Source: Pseudisothecium myosuroides
Lineage: Eukaryota > Streptophyta > Bryopsida > Hypnales > Lembophyllaceae
Length of the DNA: 64,000 nt
Assembly (NCBI GenBank): GCA_951799445.1
Contig: OX637287.1
Location: 18,042,224-18,106,223 of the forward strand
Direction: 5' to 3'
The translations under genes were made by a program, and so were the position numbers. Positions 12,545 through 23,651 of this stretch are shown here, in pieces (position 1 is the first letter of the stretch; each line of letters opens with the position of its first letter). A model generated the notes under the pieces. It did not search any database. It was given only the letters and a program-made list of their open reading frames with translations, and had not been told where the DNA came from.

Positions 12545-12735
12545 AGTAGGCGACCAGGGAGGATTGACCTCCTTACTGTCCCATCCAAGGATAAATGTAA
12601 AAATTGCCCCCTATTTTGTGCCGCGTGAATTTTGTAATCTTTCACCTCTCCAGAGTAATTCAAGGTCTCTGATTGCAAATATAAATTTAAAATTTGCAAA
12701 TTTATCATATGTGGCAAATAAAAAATTCCAGGGTT
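12545..12735 (+). repeat. Dispersed repeat copy (family shared with 6158, 17810, 20515)
   Basis: The sequence CCCCTATTTTGTGC, then a CACCTCTCC block, GGTCTCTGATTGCAAATAT, an A/T-rich AAATTTGCAAATTTATCAT stretch and GTGGCAAATAAAAAATTCC is shared in the same order with the other copies. Confidence 0.75.
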
Positions 12736-13006
12736 CATAACATTCAATAGCCTACATAGAGGTTGCCTTTTCCTCTCTGGAATCCTCATCCACAACTTTC
12801 ATCCTCACATATTTAATGTAAGCTTCAGTACCGGGATCGTGACTATCCATTATGACATGTTCCATTTTCTTTTCTTAATTTTAGGACTAGACACACAAAT
12901 CAACAAATATTTGTAGTGAAAGATGTTGGCCAAAAATCCAATGAGTGATACACTAATGTATTATTAATCTTTGCAATCAATAACTTACTTTGGTTTTCGA
13001 AGTGGA

Positions 13007-13628
13007 AAGACAACTCTATATATACACATGGGGTGGTAGAGGGTAGAGCAACCCATGTGGGATAAATAAATTAGAATTTGTAGGTTCCCATGCACTCATA
13101 GTTAAGTCAAAAACAAAGAATTGTGTTAAAAGTAGAATTTCAGACCTCATTTAGGCATAGTAAAATAACTTTTCTCAAAAAACTTTGAACTAGATTAAGT
13201 TGGTAAATGACAATAAGTTTCACCTTCAAAAATCCGTTTGGGATTTTGAATCTCCAATCAAAAGTTATGGACAAATTTCGGAGAGGGTTTGGAATGGATT
13301 TTTAAAAGTGTTAAAAAGAAAATGTCCATTAAAAATCCTCTCCAAAATTTGTCTATAACTTTTTATTGGAGATTCAAAATCCCAAACGGATTTTTGGAGG
13401 TGAAACTTATTGTCATTTATCAACTTTTTTTAGTTCAAATTTTAAAAAAAAAAGTTATTCTACTATGCCTAAATGAGGTCTGACACAATTTTAAATTTTA
13501 CTTTTAACACAATTTCTACTTTTGACTTGACTATGAGTGGTAGTTGAGAAACTACAAACTCTACTTTATATATCCCACATGGATTGTTCTACATCCTACC
13601 ACTCCACGTGCATATAAATAGTTGTCTT
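13007..13628. mobile_element. Foldback (long inverted repeat) element, copy 1
   Basis: Two arms of about 300 bp are inverted around a centre near 13317. The left terminus AAGACAACT...ACATGGGGTGGTAG is mirrored at the right by CTACCACTCCACGTG...AGTTGTCTT. Internal landmarks CCTCATTTAGGCATAGTA and AATCCGTTTGGGATTTTGA also occur on both arms. No coding frame. Related copies lie at 18731 and 57296. Confidence 0.9.
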
Positions 13629-14482
13629 CTCACATCTAGAGTACAATGCACGAATGGATTCCAATTTGAAGTGAGGTAATTCTACAATAACATTGAAATC
13701 AATATTCTCTATGAATTCAATAGCATTTTGTTTAAAGATCCTATTGTTTAGTGTTCAGTTTTACTTAGAAATTTTTAATTTGACACCAGTAGTGCATAGT
13801 CGTGGCGCGGGCACAAGTGATGTCTGACAATTATTGACAACTGTCTGCACGAAATCAGTAGTTACTGATATGGTGTGGTATATTCCACACCATTTCATTC
13901 GGGGGAGGGCAGAGCCAGTGACTGTTACTGAATGTTACTTGTTTTCTGGAGGGATAAAACACGGGGTAATAAGGAATTCAATCCTCCCTGGCCCTAGGCT
14001 TGTTGCTGAAGAGGGGGACCAGGCAAAAACTTTGCAAAATTTCAGTTACAAGGACAACGGTTACCAGCAAATCAAGCAAGAAGAATCTTCATGCGTGTTC
14101 TTAGGACGACCAGTTCTGTTACAGACAGACTCATCCTGTTAAGTTAAGGTAGGGTCACCTTAATCCGAGCAAATTTCCCTTACAAGCGAGGATTATTGAG
14201 TGTCTGAAAGCTCTTATTGTTTAATCACATAAAGGTAAATTGCAGTAGAGTAGGATGAAATAGAAGATATTTTATTGGAAGAGCAATTCAAAAATGATAC
14301 GGAGTATTTGATTATAATATGCAAAAGTTAGAAGAGGTCAAAGTTGAATTGGCAAATTTTCTAAATCTCGGCCCTATTTTCAATGTTCACACCTTGAAAA
14401 GCGTGTAACAAGCATCTACTTTATCTTTGGTTTTCGTAGTGCGCACTTTTGAAAATATGTCCTGATTTGGATGGCCTTGCCT
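13629..14482. other. Intergenic DNA, no gene seen
   Basis: A 102-codon open frame at 13834-14142 is relatively GC-rich but matches nothing I recognise and lacks a plausible gene structure. Confidence 0.35.
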
Positions 14483-15336
14483 TAGGGCCTATTTACACCC
14501 AAAAAACTTGGGCCACAATCTATGAACACACGTGGTACTTTGTTCAAGGAGTAAGACCATTGTAAGTAGGGTACCATGCTTGAAACAAGGGACTTATAAG
14601 TAGGTAGTGGCCCAAACATTTGGTCTAAACCAAAACAGTTGAGTCATGACCCATTGTGCACTTGGGCTGAATTTTTAAAGTTGAGTTATCCATAGAAGCC
14701 ATTTTTAGATTTATCCCATAGTCATAGAACCTCTCATAGTGAATGTTGCTTTATATCTTTGTGTGCTATTTTGTTATGTCTCTCTCTGATTTTTGGCCGT
14801 TTTTGATGATTTTTTGGCCAAAAACAACCTAGAAACAAGCAATAATCAAATATAAATGATTGGATGAAAAAAGTCTCCCCAAATTTCTTCCTTGCCTTCG
14901 AGGTTGGGTACCTCCAAGAGCTTTCCAAAAAATATTTCCCTTAGGTCCAGGAAGTCACTATCCACTTTGGCCATGTAGGATTCCAACAAGGATTTTCATC
15001 CACTAAAAAAATGATGGGTTACAACCCCCAAGTTCTATTTGGTGTAAATCCAAAAGCTAGGTACCATAGCTATCTAATCAAAACACTTTGTTTCTTACTA
15101 GAAAAATTTTCAGGCTTGCTTTGGGCCATTTGACTCCATGCAACAATGTGAAGCTTCTTGTTGTGCCACATTACATTGGTGATTTTTTTTAAATAATTAA
15201 AAAAACAATTTAATTAATTAATTTTTATTTTTCCTTTATTTGCATCGTAGCCAAAAGTCAAACGACCCTCCAGAGGGCCCAAATTTTTTCTAATGTTGGG
15301 CTCCAATCCAAAGTTTTTGGGTGTAAATAGGCCCTC
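14483..15336. mobile_element. TIR element, hAT-like termini
   Basis: The left end TAGGGCCTATTTACACCC is mirrored at the right by GGGTGTAAATAGGCCCT, extending into CAAAAA(A)CTT on both sides. It is 854 bp and no transposase is encoded. I do not see a clear 8-bp target duplication, so the superfamily is tentative. Confidence 0.75.
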
Positions 15337-15471
15337 AATGATTAGTGAGTGTGACACTAATTTACCAAAATCACGTTATTTTACAATTAATTCTAATTAC
15401 ACATCTTGGTTGAGTTCTAAGTTAGAGCCCTCTTACAACAATTTTATTTAACTACTTTAGCACTCTTTTAA

Positions 15472-16042
15472 CCCCTAAAGTCCCAAGGCCATTTTTTTGT
15501 CAAAAAACACTCAAAACTATCATTTCTGTTGCATTCATCCATAAAAGCAGAAAAAAAACATTTTTTTAAGAATCTAACCATAGGATCTAATACTTCACTT
15601 GTCTAAGATCACGTGGTAAAAATTTCATCAAATTTGACCGTACGGATTGGAAGATATTAGCATTCAAAGTTGGGCATAAAGTTTTTTTTCAAGATTGCCC
15701 GAAAAACAAGATTGTCCATAACTTTCTCATCACTAGTCCAAATAGAATGAATCAAAGTTTTACATGTAGACAAACATATAATATTTTAGGAAAAAAATTT
15801 AAAAAAATTTAATTTGACTTTTTGTGATTTTTTTTGGACTGCCCGCCGACCTCCATATTTGGCTTTTTGTGCAATAACTTTTGCTTCCGGGCACCGATTG
15901 AAATAAAAATTATATTCCCAAGAAGCTTATGTGTTTTCCTAGCTTTACAAGAAGTTTTAGAAAATTATGATGAATATTGAGACTGTGCGAGCCTACCCGA
16001 ACTTGCAATTTGGCCCCCGTAGGGCCAATGGGACTTTAGGGG
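15472..16042. mobile_element. TTAA-flanked element, copy F (571 bp)
   Basis: TTAA (15468-15471) precedes CCCCTAAAGTCCCAAGGCC. The right end GGACTTTAGGGG is followed by TTAA (16043-16046). The right half is related to 10725-10943 and to the fragment ending at 21620 (shared CGGGCACCGATTG block). Confidence 0.9.
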
Positions 16043-16210
16043 TTAAAAAGAATCTAGATCTTGTTTGTACAACATTTTGATTTCAAAATACAACGTTTTT
16101 TTCAATAATGTGTTGTACAAAGTTTAATGGAATTCAATTGCTCGTGCTAGTGTAATTATCAAACTTTAAAAATAAAATAAGTTTGGTATGGTGAATATTG
16201 GGGAGTGAAT

Positions 16211-16773
16211 TAGGACACTTCACACTATGGCTGTCCAAGTCGAGAGGCTGTGGGATTGAGTGGCCAAACTTTGGTGAGAATCCAAAGAAATGGGCAATAA
16301 AAAGGCAATAAAAAAAGAGAATTGGAGCCTTCAACCAGCCATAGTGTGAAGCCTCTAAAGGCCAAGTCCAACGTCCAAATCCTTGGCAATGAACTCCCAT
16401 GGCCTCTCAACTTGGCTAGCTATAGTGTGAAGCCTCCAAAGGCCAAATCAAAATTCAAATTCTTAGCAATGAAGTCTTACGGCCTCTTGATTTGGATGGC
16501 CATGGTGTGAATTCTTCAAAGGCCAACTGCTACGGCTATAATTTGGACTCTCAACCATAGTTTGGATCTCCATTTTTAGCCAATCCAAACTTTTGTTGAG
16601 AGTCCGTCGCCATATAGGCAATTCATTGCCACATAGGTAGTTGGAGAGCCATGGCCTTTGAACTTGTGCTTTCTAGTGTGAAGAGTCGAGAGGCCAAACT
16701 CTTTGTTTCTTGCAATGTGATTGGTGGAAACCCACATCCTCTTGACCTTTGGCCATAGTATGAAGTGGCCCTA
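16211..16773. mobile_element. TIR element with internal 80-bp tandem units
   Basis: The left end TAGGACACTTCACACTATGGC is mirrored at the right by GCCATAGTATGAAGTGGCCCTA. Inside, the phrase ATAGTGTGAAGCCTC(T/C)AAAGGCC recurs with starts at 16341, 16422 and (degenerate) 16502, a period of about 80 bp. No clear target duplication. Its short open frames are products of the repeats. Confidence 0.75.
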
Positions 16774-17809
16774 ATGTACACACGAGATTGTCTACGTATT
16801 GGGTGTAAACAATCAATGGCTTAAGTTTGATATTTTAGGTGAGTTAAATGTCAATTAAGAATGTACTTTCTATACATTTTGAAGGTGATCCCAACCCATA
16901 GGTTCACGTATTTTTTACCAAGCTTAGAATGTTTTTTTTTCCTTTTCAAGGTTGGAACTAATAAATACATGACACATGTCCCAAGTTGTGAAAAAGAAAG
17001 TAGGAAATAATGATTAGGAAAAAAGTTCTTGAACTTTCGAAATTGGAAGAACCTAGACATTGGCCATGGGTCCAGAGCACTTTTTGCCTCCAAAAATTCA
17101 TAGTAATTTCAGTTTAAGTAATAAAATTACCAAATTTTTTGCAATCCATGTCTTTTCTATCTAAACTTCTAAAAAATATTTATTTTGCCTTTGCTACTCT
17201 GGATCATGTCGGAATTCCTTATTTGGTCGGTTATGGGTGGCTCTACCCTATGTGCTTTAAGAAAAATCTCTTCAAAAATTCATAACAAATTTATGTTTTA
17301 TTAAGAGAAATTGCGTAATCATAGGTAGCAGCATTAGTTAAATTGTCGAAATGACCTAAGCACCTTCCATTTCTAGCATTTGATTATTCGACTCGTGTGA
17401 CTTGAGCCCTTACATACATGATAATTTTGCAACTGCAAACAATACGAGTTAATTCAAGTTCATGAAACGTATTTGTATTTGTACTTTGTATAAATATCAA
17501 TGTTTTGTACTCCATATCTCTATTTCATATATGTACACAATTCATAACATTGTATAATCATGCAATGGTCCTCTCTATAATGGAAAGGTATTATGCCTCC
17601 CCAGATGTTTAGGAGGGACTTATTTGTTAATGCAAGGATTGGGGCTGGCCAAAGAGTCATATAAGACAATTTTGTTCTTTGTATGGGTCTCTTCTTCAAG
17701 GATGCTAAAGAGACCCCTTCCTCATTGGAAAATGATGTTACAATATGAATATCATGTATCCATATAGTATATAGGGGTGCAGGGGCAAAGGGACACAAGT
17801 CGAGGTGAA
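16774..17809. other. Intergenic DNA, no gene seen
   Basis: Short minus-strand open frames (17093-16851, 17798-17520) have no recognisable domain and no splice-supported extension. Nothing else noted. Confidence 0.35.
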
Positions 17810-17985
17810 CTGGCCCCCTCGCCCCTCCAAGTCATTCTATGGGTGCAATTAAAGAAAAAAGCCCCCTATTTTGTGCTTGATTAATCTACCTTGTACACCT
17901 CTCCTAGCAAAATTGGGGCCTTTGATTCCACTATGAATTCAAAATTTGCAAATTTTATCATGTGTGGAAAATAAAAAAGGGCCGA
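17810..17985 (+). repeat. Dispersed repeat copy (family of 6158 and 12545)
   Basis: It shares CCCCCTATTTTGTGC, CACCTCTCC, TTGGGGCCTTTGATT, AAATTTGCAAATTTTATCAT and GTGGAAAATAAAAAA in order with the other members. Confidence 0.75.
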
Positions 17986-18319
17986 GTGAAAAGGTAGTAG
18001 TCACCTGTCTGGGGACGCGGGGGGCTGGTTGTAACTTTGGGTAAGCTCACACGGTCAGTCTTGACTCTTGAGTCAAGTAAGTTACTGTACAGTACTGTAC
18101 AGTACATTGTTCCACCCTTAGTTCGTTTTACCCAATCAATTGCCATTGGAGACGGACATTCTTCCAGGCTGACTGAATTTTTAGTTTTTTTTGAAACGAA
18201 ATTTCATCGCAAAGATAAAGTACAAGACCTCCAGCCACAAGTGGCCTGGCGGGGGACACAAACCACAACACTGAGTTAAAAAAATAACACTACTGATTGA
18301 AGTTTATAATTTCTAACTT

Positions 18320-19702
18320 AAGGTCTGTTCCCACCTGGTCTTAAGGAAGTGATGTTAAGGTATTAAACGAGTTGTACATTGAAGTGCATTCCCACCTGAA
18401 TGCTTTGCTATCCGCCAAACCTGCATGGTAGCCAAGGTTGCATGAACTTGACAGCGCTCTTACGCTCATTAATCATTTCTTTTGTTGGCCCACCACTGTA
18501 AAAGTAGTGGGTAATAAGTGCTTGGCCATCTTCTGAAATTGAAGATTTCAACATTTTTCAGCTGTTCTTATGTAAAGGAGCTCTGGACAACCCATTACAT
18601 AAGAGCAACGAATGCTGAAGGCAAAAATTAGTGGGATTTGATGTGAGAAACTCAAGTTTATTTAAGTTTTTCAACAACTACCCCACACTAATTTGAATGT
18701 CACTATTGATGTGAGTGTAGGAAGATGTGTAAACAATCTCTTTATACAAATGGGGTGATGGGAGGTAGAACAACCCATGTGGGATATGTCAATTAGGATT
18801 AGTAGAAGCTCAAAGGGCTCATACCTAGTTTAGTCTAAAGCAGAAATTGTGTTAAAAAGGCGAACTTCAGACCTCATTTATGCATAGTAGAATAACTTTT
18901 TTTTTAAAACTTTGAACTAAGAAAATTTGTTAAATCAAATTAACTTTCATCTCCAGAAATCCGTTTGAGAGTTTAAGCCTCCAATCAAAAGTTATGAACA
19001 AAATTCGGAGAGGGGTTGGGAGGGGCATTTTCTTTGACATTTTCAAACATCCTCTCCAAATTTTGTCCCTAACTTTTTATTGGAGGCTCTAAATCTCAAA
19101 CGGATTTTTGGAAATGAAAGGTAGCTTCATTTAGCAACTTTTTTTAGTTCAAAGTTTCTTGAAAAAAGTTATTCTACTATGCATAAATGAGGTCTGAAGT
19201 TCTACATTTAACACAATTCCTGCATTTTGACAATGAGTGGTCAAGTTCTCATCTACAAATTGTCCCATACCTTTTGAGGATTCATGATGGACAATAGATT
19301 TCATTATATAAATGATCTCTCTACCCATAGTTTAGAGGACATGGGTTGGCATTGAGTTGTATTTAAATTGTTCCCTATATTTGGATTTTCTTTACAATCA
19401 ATTTTCCTTTGAATTGGCAAGGTGACTTGTTAATTTTCAAAATTTCAGAGTTCGAAATTTTGATTATTTTTTGTCAAGTGTGACCTTGGTCTACAGTAAT
19501 TGGATGTGCAAGGGGCTTGAGGTCCCCAGAATGGCTGAAGAAAGTAACTTGGGAGCCATGTGAGAACTTCACCTAATTAAAATACAATTACGGCAGTTCC
19601 AAACGTGAACTCCCGTTTTAAAAAGATTATTTCCTTTTTATGTGCAGGTTTTATCTTTTAACACCAGCAGTTTGCAAGCACCAGGTGGGAATGGACCTTT
19701 AG
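18320..19702. mobile_element. 1.4-kb TIR element hosting a foldback copy
   Basis: The left end TAAGGTCTGTTCCCACCTGG (18319-18338) is mirrored at the right by CCAGGTGGGAATGGACCTTTAG. A second CATTCCCACCTG lies just inside the left end. No transposase is seen. The foldback element at 18731-19320 sits inside it. Confidence 0.75.
18731..19320. mobile_element. Foldback element, copy 2
   Basis: It has the same inverted architecture as 13007-13628: the CCTCATTTATGCATAGTAGAATAACTT block and its inverse, and the AATCCGTTTGAGA block and its inverse around a centre near 19037. The outer right terminus is degenerate. Confidence 0.8.
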
Positions 19703-19733
19703 TTTCTTTAGTTTTCGAAACTACCATGTAATA

Positions 19734-19921
19734 CAGTAGAACCTCCCTAAGTTCGTTCTTCTATAAACAGATAAACCTTCGTAAACCAATCTGTCAGATC
19801 GGTCCCGGACTACGCCACATAACAAAAGGTTGTGACTAAAAATGACCCTCCAGAAGTTAATCCTCTATAAACCAATTTGTCAGACCGGTCTAGAACTTAT
19901 CGATTTAGAGAGCTTCTACTG
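19734..19921. mobile_element. Pogo-like MITE (188 bp)
   Basis: It starts CAGTAGAACCTCCCTAAG and ends TTAGAGAGCTTCTACTG, with TA on both sides (19732-19733 and 19922-19923). CAGTAGAACCTCT-type termini with a TA duplication are typical of plant pogo-type mariner MITEs. Internal TATAAACCAAT...GTCAGA(T/C)CGGTC blocks are repeated. Confidence 0.8.
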
Positions 19922-20514
19922 TAGACTCAGAATCACTAACATGGACTGACGGATTGTGGCAGACTCAAGCTGAGCCCGGAGCATATGCTTCACACAAAAC
20001 TTAACTTAACTCACTTGTAGTGTGAAACAGTGTTTGGGAAAAAACGGCGGCTACCGGTACTGTACTGGAATTGGGAAAAGACTGAAAACGGTTGCAACTT
20101 GCAGTGAAAACATGAGCAGCCAAAAAACGGTTTTAAAATCTACAGATATTCTGTTTAGAGTAGAAAATAAGCTTAGAGAAAATAATCAGAGCAGTCGGTA
20201 AGTACAGTACTTTAAAAACCCCGGTTCAATATGGGAATTCAAGGACGGAAATTGGCTGCCAAAACTGAAAAAAAAAATTCCCAGCACTGACTGTTGTGAA
20301 ATGGGATGTATCCTGACTGCCTCCTGCTGTTGGTGGACTCTTACTTCACCGTTGCCCAGTGACCGACTTTGTGGACCTCTGATGATGCTCATCATTCAGT
20401 GTGGTGGTGTCAGGTACTCTCAAATTCCACATTTCCACCAACATGCCTCTCAAAATTCCACACTGGGTTGAACGCAGGACGTTAAATGTGTCAAAAGAAG
20501 TCTACGGTTTTAAC

Positions 20515-20597
20515 CTGGTGGAATTTTTTATTTGCCACTGGCTCATGATAAAATTTGGAAATTTGGAATTCAAATTTGGAAGCAGAGGCCCAAATTA
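20515..20597 (-). repeat. Dispersed repeat copy, minus orientation
   Basis: The reverse complement of this stretch matches the end of the 12545 and 6158 copies (TTGGGCCTCTG, then AAATTTTATCATG, then GGCAAATAAAAAATTCC). Confidence 0.65.
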
Positions 20598-20625
20598 GTC
20601 ATGGTGGGAGGTTCTAAAAACGCTC

Positions 20626-20732
20626 AAGCTTTAAACTCGCCCACCTCCTCAAATGTACACTCCTTGCTTTTTTGTAGCCTTCAATAATGTACAAACATTG
20701 TACATTTGAGGAAGTGGGCGATTTTAGAGCCT
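20626..20732. repeat. Small inverted repeat (hairpin)
   Basis: Arms at 20626-20659 and 20699-20732 pair over a CGCCCAC(C/T)TCCTCAAATGTACA core. It is probably a tiny foldback MITE. A degenerate relative may lie at 26690-26800. Confidence 0.7.
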
Positions 20733-21034
20733 TGTGCCATTTCAACTTCAAAATTTCAGAAGCCACTTGCAAGTATAATCAAGACATTATGACAAGAGAT
20801 GAATATTTTGTGATTTTTCAAAGTTTGTTGGGATAAAATTGGTAAAGCATGAATAGACCCTTGCTAAACCACACTAACGTGTCCTCTCTCTAAGTGCATT
20901 GTCATGATGCTAAAGGATTGCTAAGATTGTGGTAATGGATCATTAATTGACACAAATGGAAGGGTCAAGGAGATGTTTGAATTGGCTAGTTGATAGCATT
21001 GTGTTGTTCTACCTTTATTTCAAATGTACAGAAG

Positions 21035-21188
21035 GTAAACTATCCCATTCTAGACCAAATGGGAGCAAGCCTATTGTGGACTAAATTGTGTTAGTGGTGT
21101 ACATTCAAGCTCTTGAAATGTACAACACTAAAATAATTTAGCCCACAATGGGCTTACCCCCATTTGGTCTGGAATGGGGTAGTTTATC
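21035..21188. repeat. Small inverted repeat, probable MITE
   Basis: The left arm (AAACTATCCCATTCTAGACC...CCTATTGTGG) is mirrored by the right arm (CCACAATGGGC...GGTCTGGAATGGGGTAGTTT). A smaller inverted pair, GTACATT...AATGTAC, is at the centre. Confidence 0.75.
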
Positions 21189-21339
21189 TTAATTATAACC
21201 CCACTCATAGTCAAGTCTTCAAAGAGGAACAACTTTGGTTCTTAAGTAGATCTTAGGTAGAACCATTGTTCTTTAAAACATCTGTTCAAGGTCCTACTCA
21301 CAAGGAAATCAAGTGGAATTTGCCATCAGTGTAGACAAA

Positions 21340-21620
21340 GAGTGAACTAGAAGTCCATATTGAGATTTTATTATATTTAAAAAATAATAAAGACACTATT
21401 TTGTTGTCTTGCTCAGTGAATTGCTTTTCAGACTTAGTGTGGTATAACTTTTATTCATGAGCACCAATTGAAATAAAAATTATACTCCTAAAAAGCTAAT
21501 ATCATTTCCTATCTTTCTATTCTTTTTATTTATTTATAGAAAATCATGTCAAAAATTGAGGTCACACAAGCCTACTTCAAAACGCAAAATTCCCTCGAGA
21601 AGACTTTGGAACTTTAGGGG
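21340..21620. mobile_element. Truncated TTAA-family fragment
   Basis: The right end GGAACTTTAGGGG followed by TTAA (21621-21624) is intact. The interior resembles the right half of copy F (GAGCACCAATTGAAATAAAAA block). No matching left end is seen. Confidence 0.65.
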
Positions 21621-21777
21621 TTAACAAACAATGATTTGGAGTTGAAAGTCTATAGTATGTAGTTCAAGCTTGTTGATTCCTACATAGCCTCTAGCTTATC
21701 TCCAAGAGAATACCCCTCTCCAAATGGCCCGGAAGGCACATAGAATATATGCACTTGTAGAAAAGTTCATCTCAATA

Positions 21778-22089
21778 TAGTATAACTTCTATAAAGTGAA
21801 CCTCTATAAGCCAATAACTTCTCTAAAGTAATATTATTCCTTCAATCTTGGCTTGAAGGAATTGAAAATGTACAAAATAAGTAAAAAAAGAAAAACAAAT
21901 TTTATTGAATTTGGAATCTAGATGTTGCTTTGGTGAATGTGACTTTAGTCTAGAAGCGCCATGAAATTGCAACCCACTAAAAAAATCTTTAAATGTCAGT
22001 AATGTTGCAGTCCCTCTCTAAAGCAATAACCTCTCCAATGTAATATTCTCCTCCAGTCCCAAGGATATTACCTCATGTAAGTTCTATTG
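21778..22089. mobile_element. Pogo-like MITE (312 bp)
   Basis: It starts TAGTATAACTTCTATAAAG and ends CTTACATGAGG-type sequence inverted (CCTCATGTAAGTTCTATTG), with TA at 21776-21777 and 22090-22091. Internal repeats of (A)TAACCTCTCTAAAGTAATATT type are present at both ends. Confidence 0.7.
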
Positions 22090-22542
22090 TAACTTAAATA
22101 GAGATGTTGATTCAAAACTTTTGAATTTCATTTCTAAAATGGCATTTGAACACATCTAATGCAAATTGTCACACTATAAATCACAATAGTACACTTGTCA
22201 CACGTTCAAAGTTTCATGCTATCTTGTAGTCATTTTTTTTTGGAGGGGGGTTGCATGTTCATGAGGAGAATATTGGACCCTCTTCAATCCCCTTAGAAAT
22301 TGACAAAGTTATATTCTTAAACGTAGATAGGGAAACTAGTTTCTAAACAAGAAACCTGACACATTTCAATCTCTATCTTGTATATAGTACAAGACAAAAG
22401 ACATGCGTATACTACAGTTATGGAGTAATATAATATTGTTGTTGTGAATCTTATGATAGAGAAGGTACCAAAGTCAATGGTAATTTATTTCATTTGAATT
22501 TGGTAACAATAATGAGAAAGAAAGACATGAATGTTCATAACA

Positions 22543-23623
22543 GGGTGATTGCAAGAAACACCTGTACTGTCTGGTTGCCCTTTTTTTGGACCACTATAAT
22601 TTTTGCTACAACTTTTGATTTATAAATTCAATGCCAAAACCAAAAAAAAAATTCTTAGATGTCCTAATTGTAATTGTATCCCTTATTTTTCAGAAATTAA
22701 AAAAAATCAATTTATATTTAAAATTCAATTTTGTTAATTTGTCACACTTTGACATTTAGGGGTTTTTAGTACTATTGAGTGGTTTAAATTAATGATTTTC
22801 AGTTGAAATTTCTATGGTATATTCCCCTAATAGGTAGACATATTCCTACCAAAGATCATTTTAAAAATACATTATTTTATATCCTTTACAGTTGTGCAAA
22901 TAGGCCTCCCTTGTGCGCGCACTTCTAAACATTAGAGATGGTTTTGACTTCATTTTTTTGGTCAAATCTCATCACCAAGAAGTCCTCCCAAATGGTCAAT
23001 TTTTAATTTTGTTTAAAATTGTTTTTCCTATTTTCTACAAATTAAAATGTTGAAGGATGTATTTTCCTCTTCACTAGAATAGTCTGTAGAATTGTCCCAA
23101 AAAATACATCCTTTGACATTTTAATTTGTAGAAAATAGAAAAAAAAAATTTGAACAAAACTAAAAATTACCCATTTGGGAGGACTTCTTGGTGATGGAAT
23201 TTGACCAAACAAATGAAGTCAAAACCATTTCTATTGTTCACAAGTGCGCGCGCAAGGGAGGCCTATTTGCACAATTGTGGAGGATATAAAATAATGTATT
23301 TTTGAATGATCTTTGGTAGGAATATGTCTACCTACTAGGGGAATATACCATAGAAATTTCAACTGAAAATCATTAATTTAAACCGCTCAATAGTACTAAA
23401 AACCCCTAAACGTCAAAGTGTGACAAATTAACAAAATTGAATTTTAAATATAAATTGATTTTTTTTAATTTCTGAAAAATAAGGGATACAATTACAATCA
23501 GGACATCTAAGAAGCACTTTTTTTGGTTTTGGCATTGAACTTATAAATCAAAAGTTATAGCAAAAATTATAGCGATCCAAAAAAAAGGCAACCAGACTGT
23601 ACAGGTGTTTTTTGCAATCACCC
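22543..23623. mobile_element. Large foldback element, arms about 530 bp
   Basis: The sequence reads GGGTGATTGCAAGAAACACC at the left and its near-perfect inverse at the right, and stays paired almost to the centre near 23085 with only scattered mismatches. Both arms carry GTGCGCGC and CTAATAGGTAGACATATTCC-type landmarks. The direct repeat TGTTCATAACA flanks it at 22532-22542 and 23641-23651, though 17 bp separate the right arm from the right copy. Confidence 0.92.
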
Positions 23624-23651
23624 AATATAGTCTTCCTAGGTGTTCATAACA

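Noticed and set aside
22755..23410. TTAA-family ends inside the large palindrome (ATTTAGGGG and inverse)
   Set aside because: No TTAA beside them, and they lie symmetrically within the hairpin arms, so they are explained by the palindrome itself.
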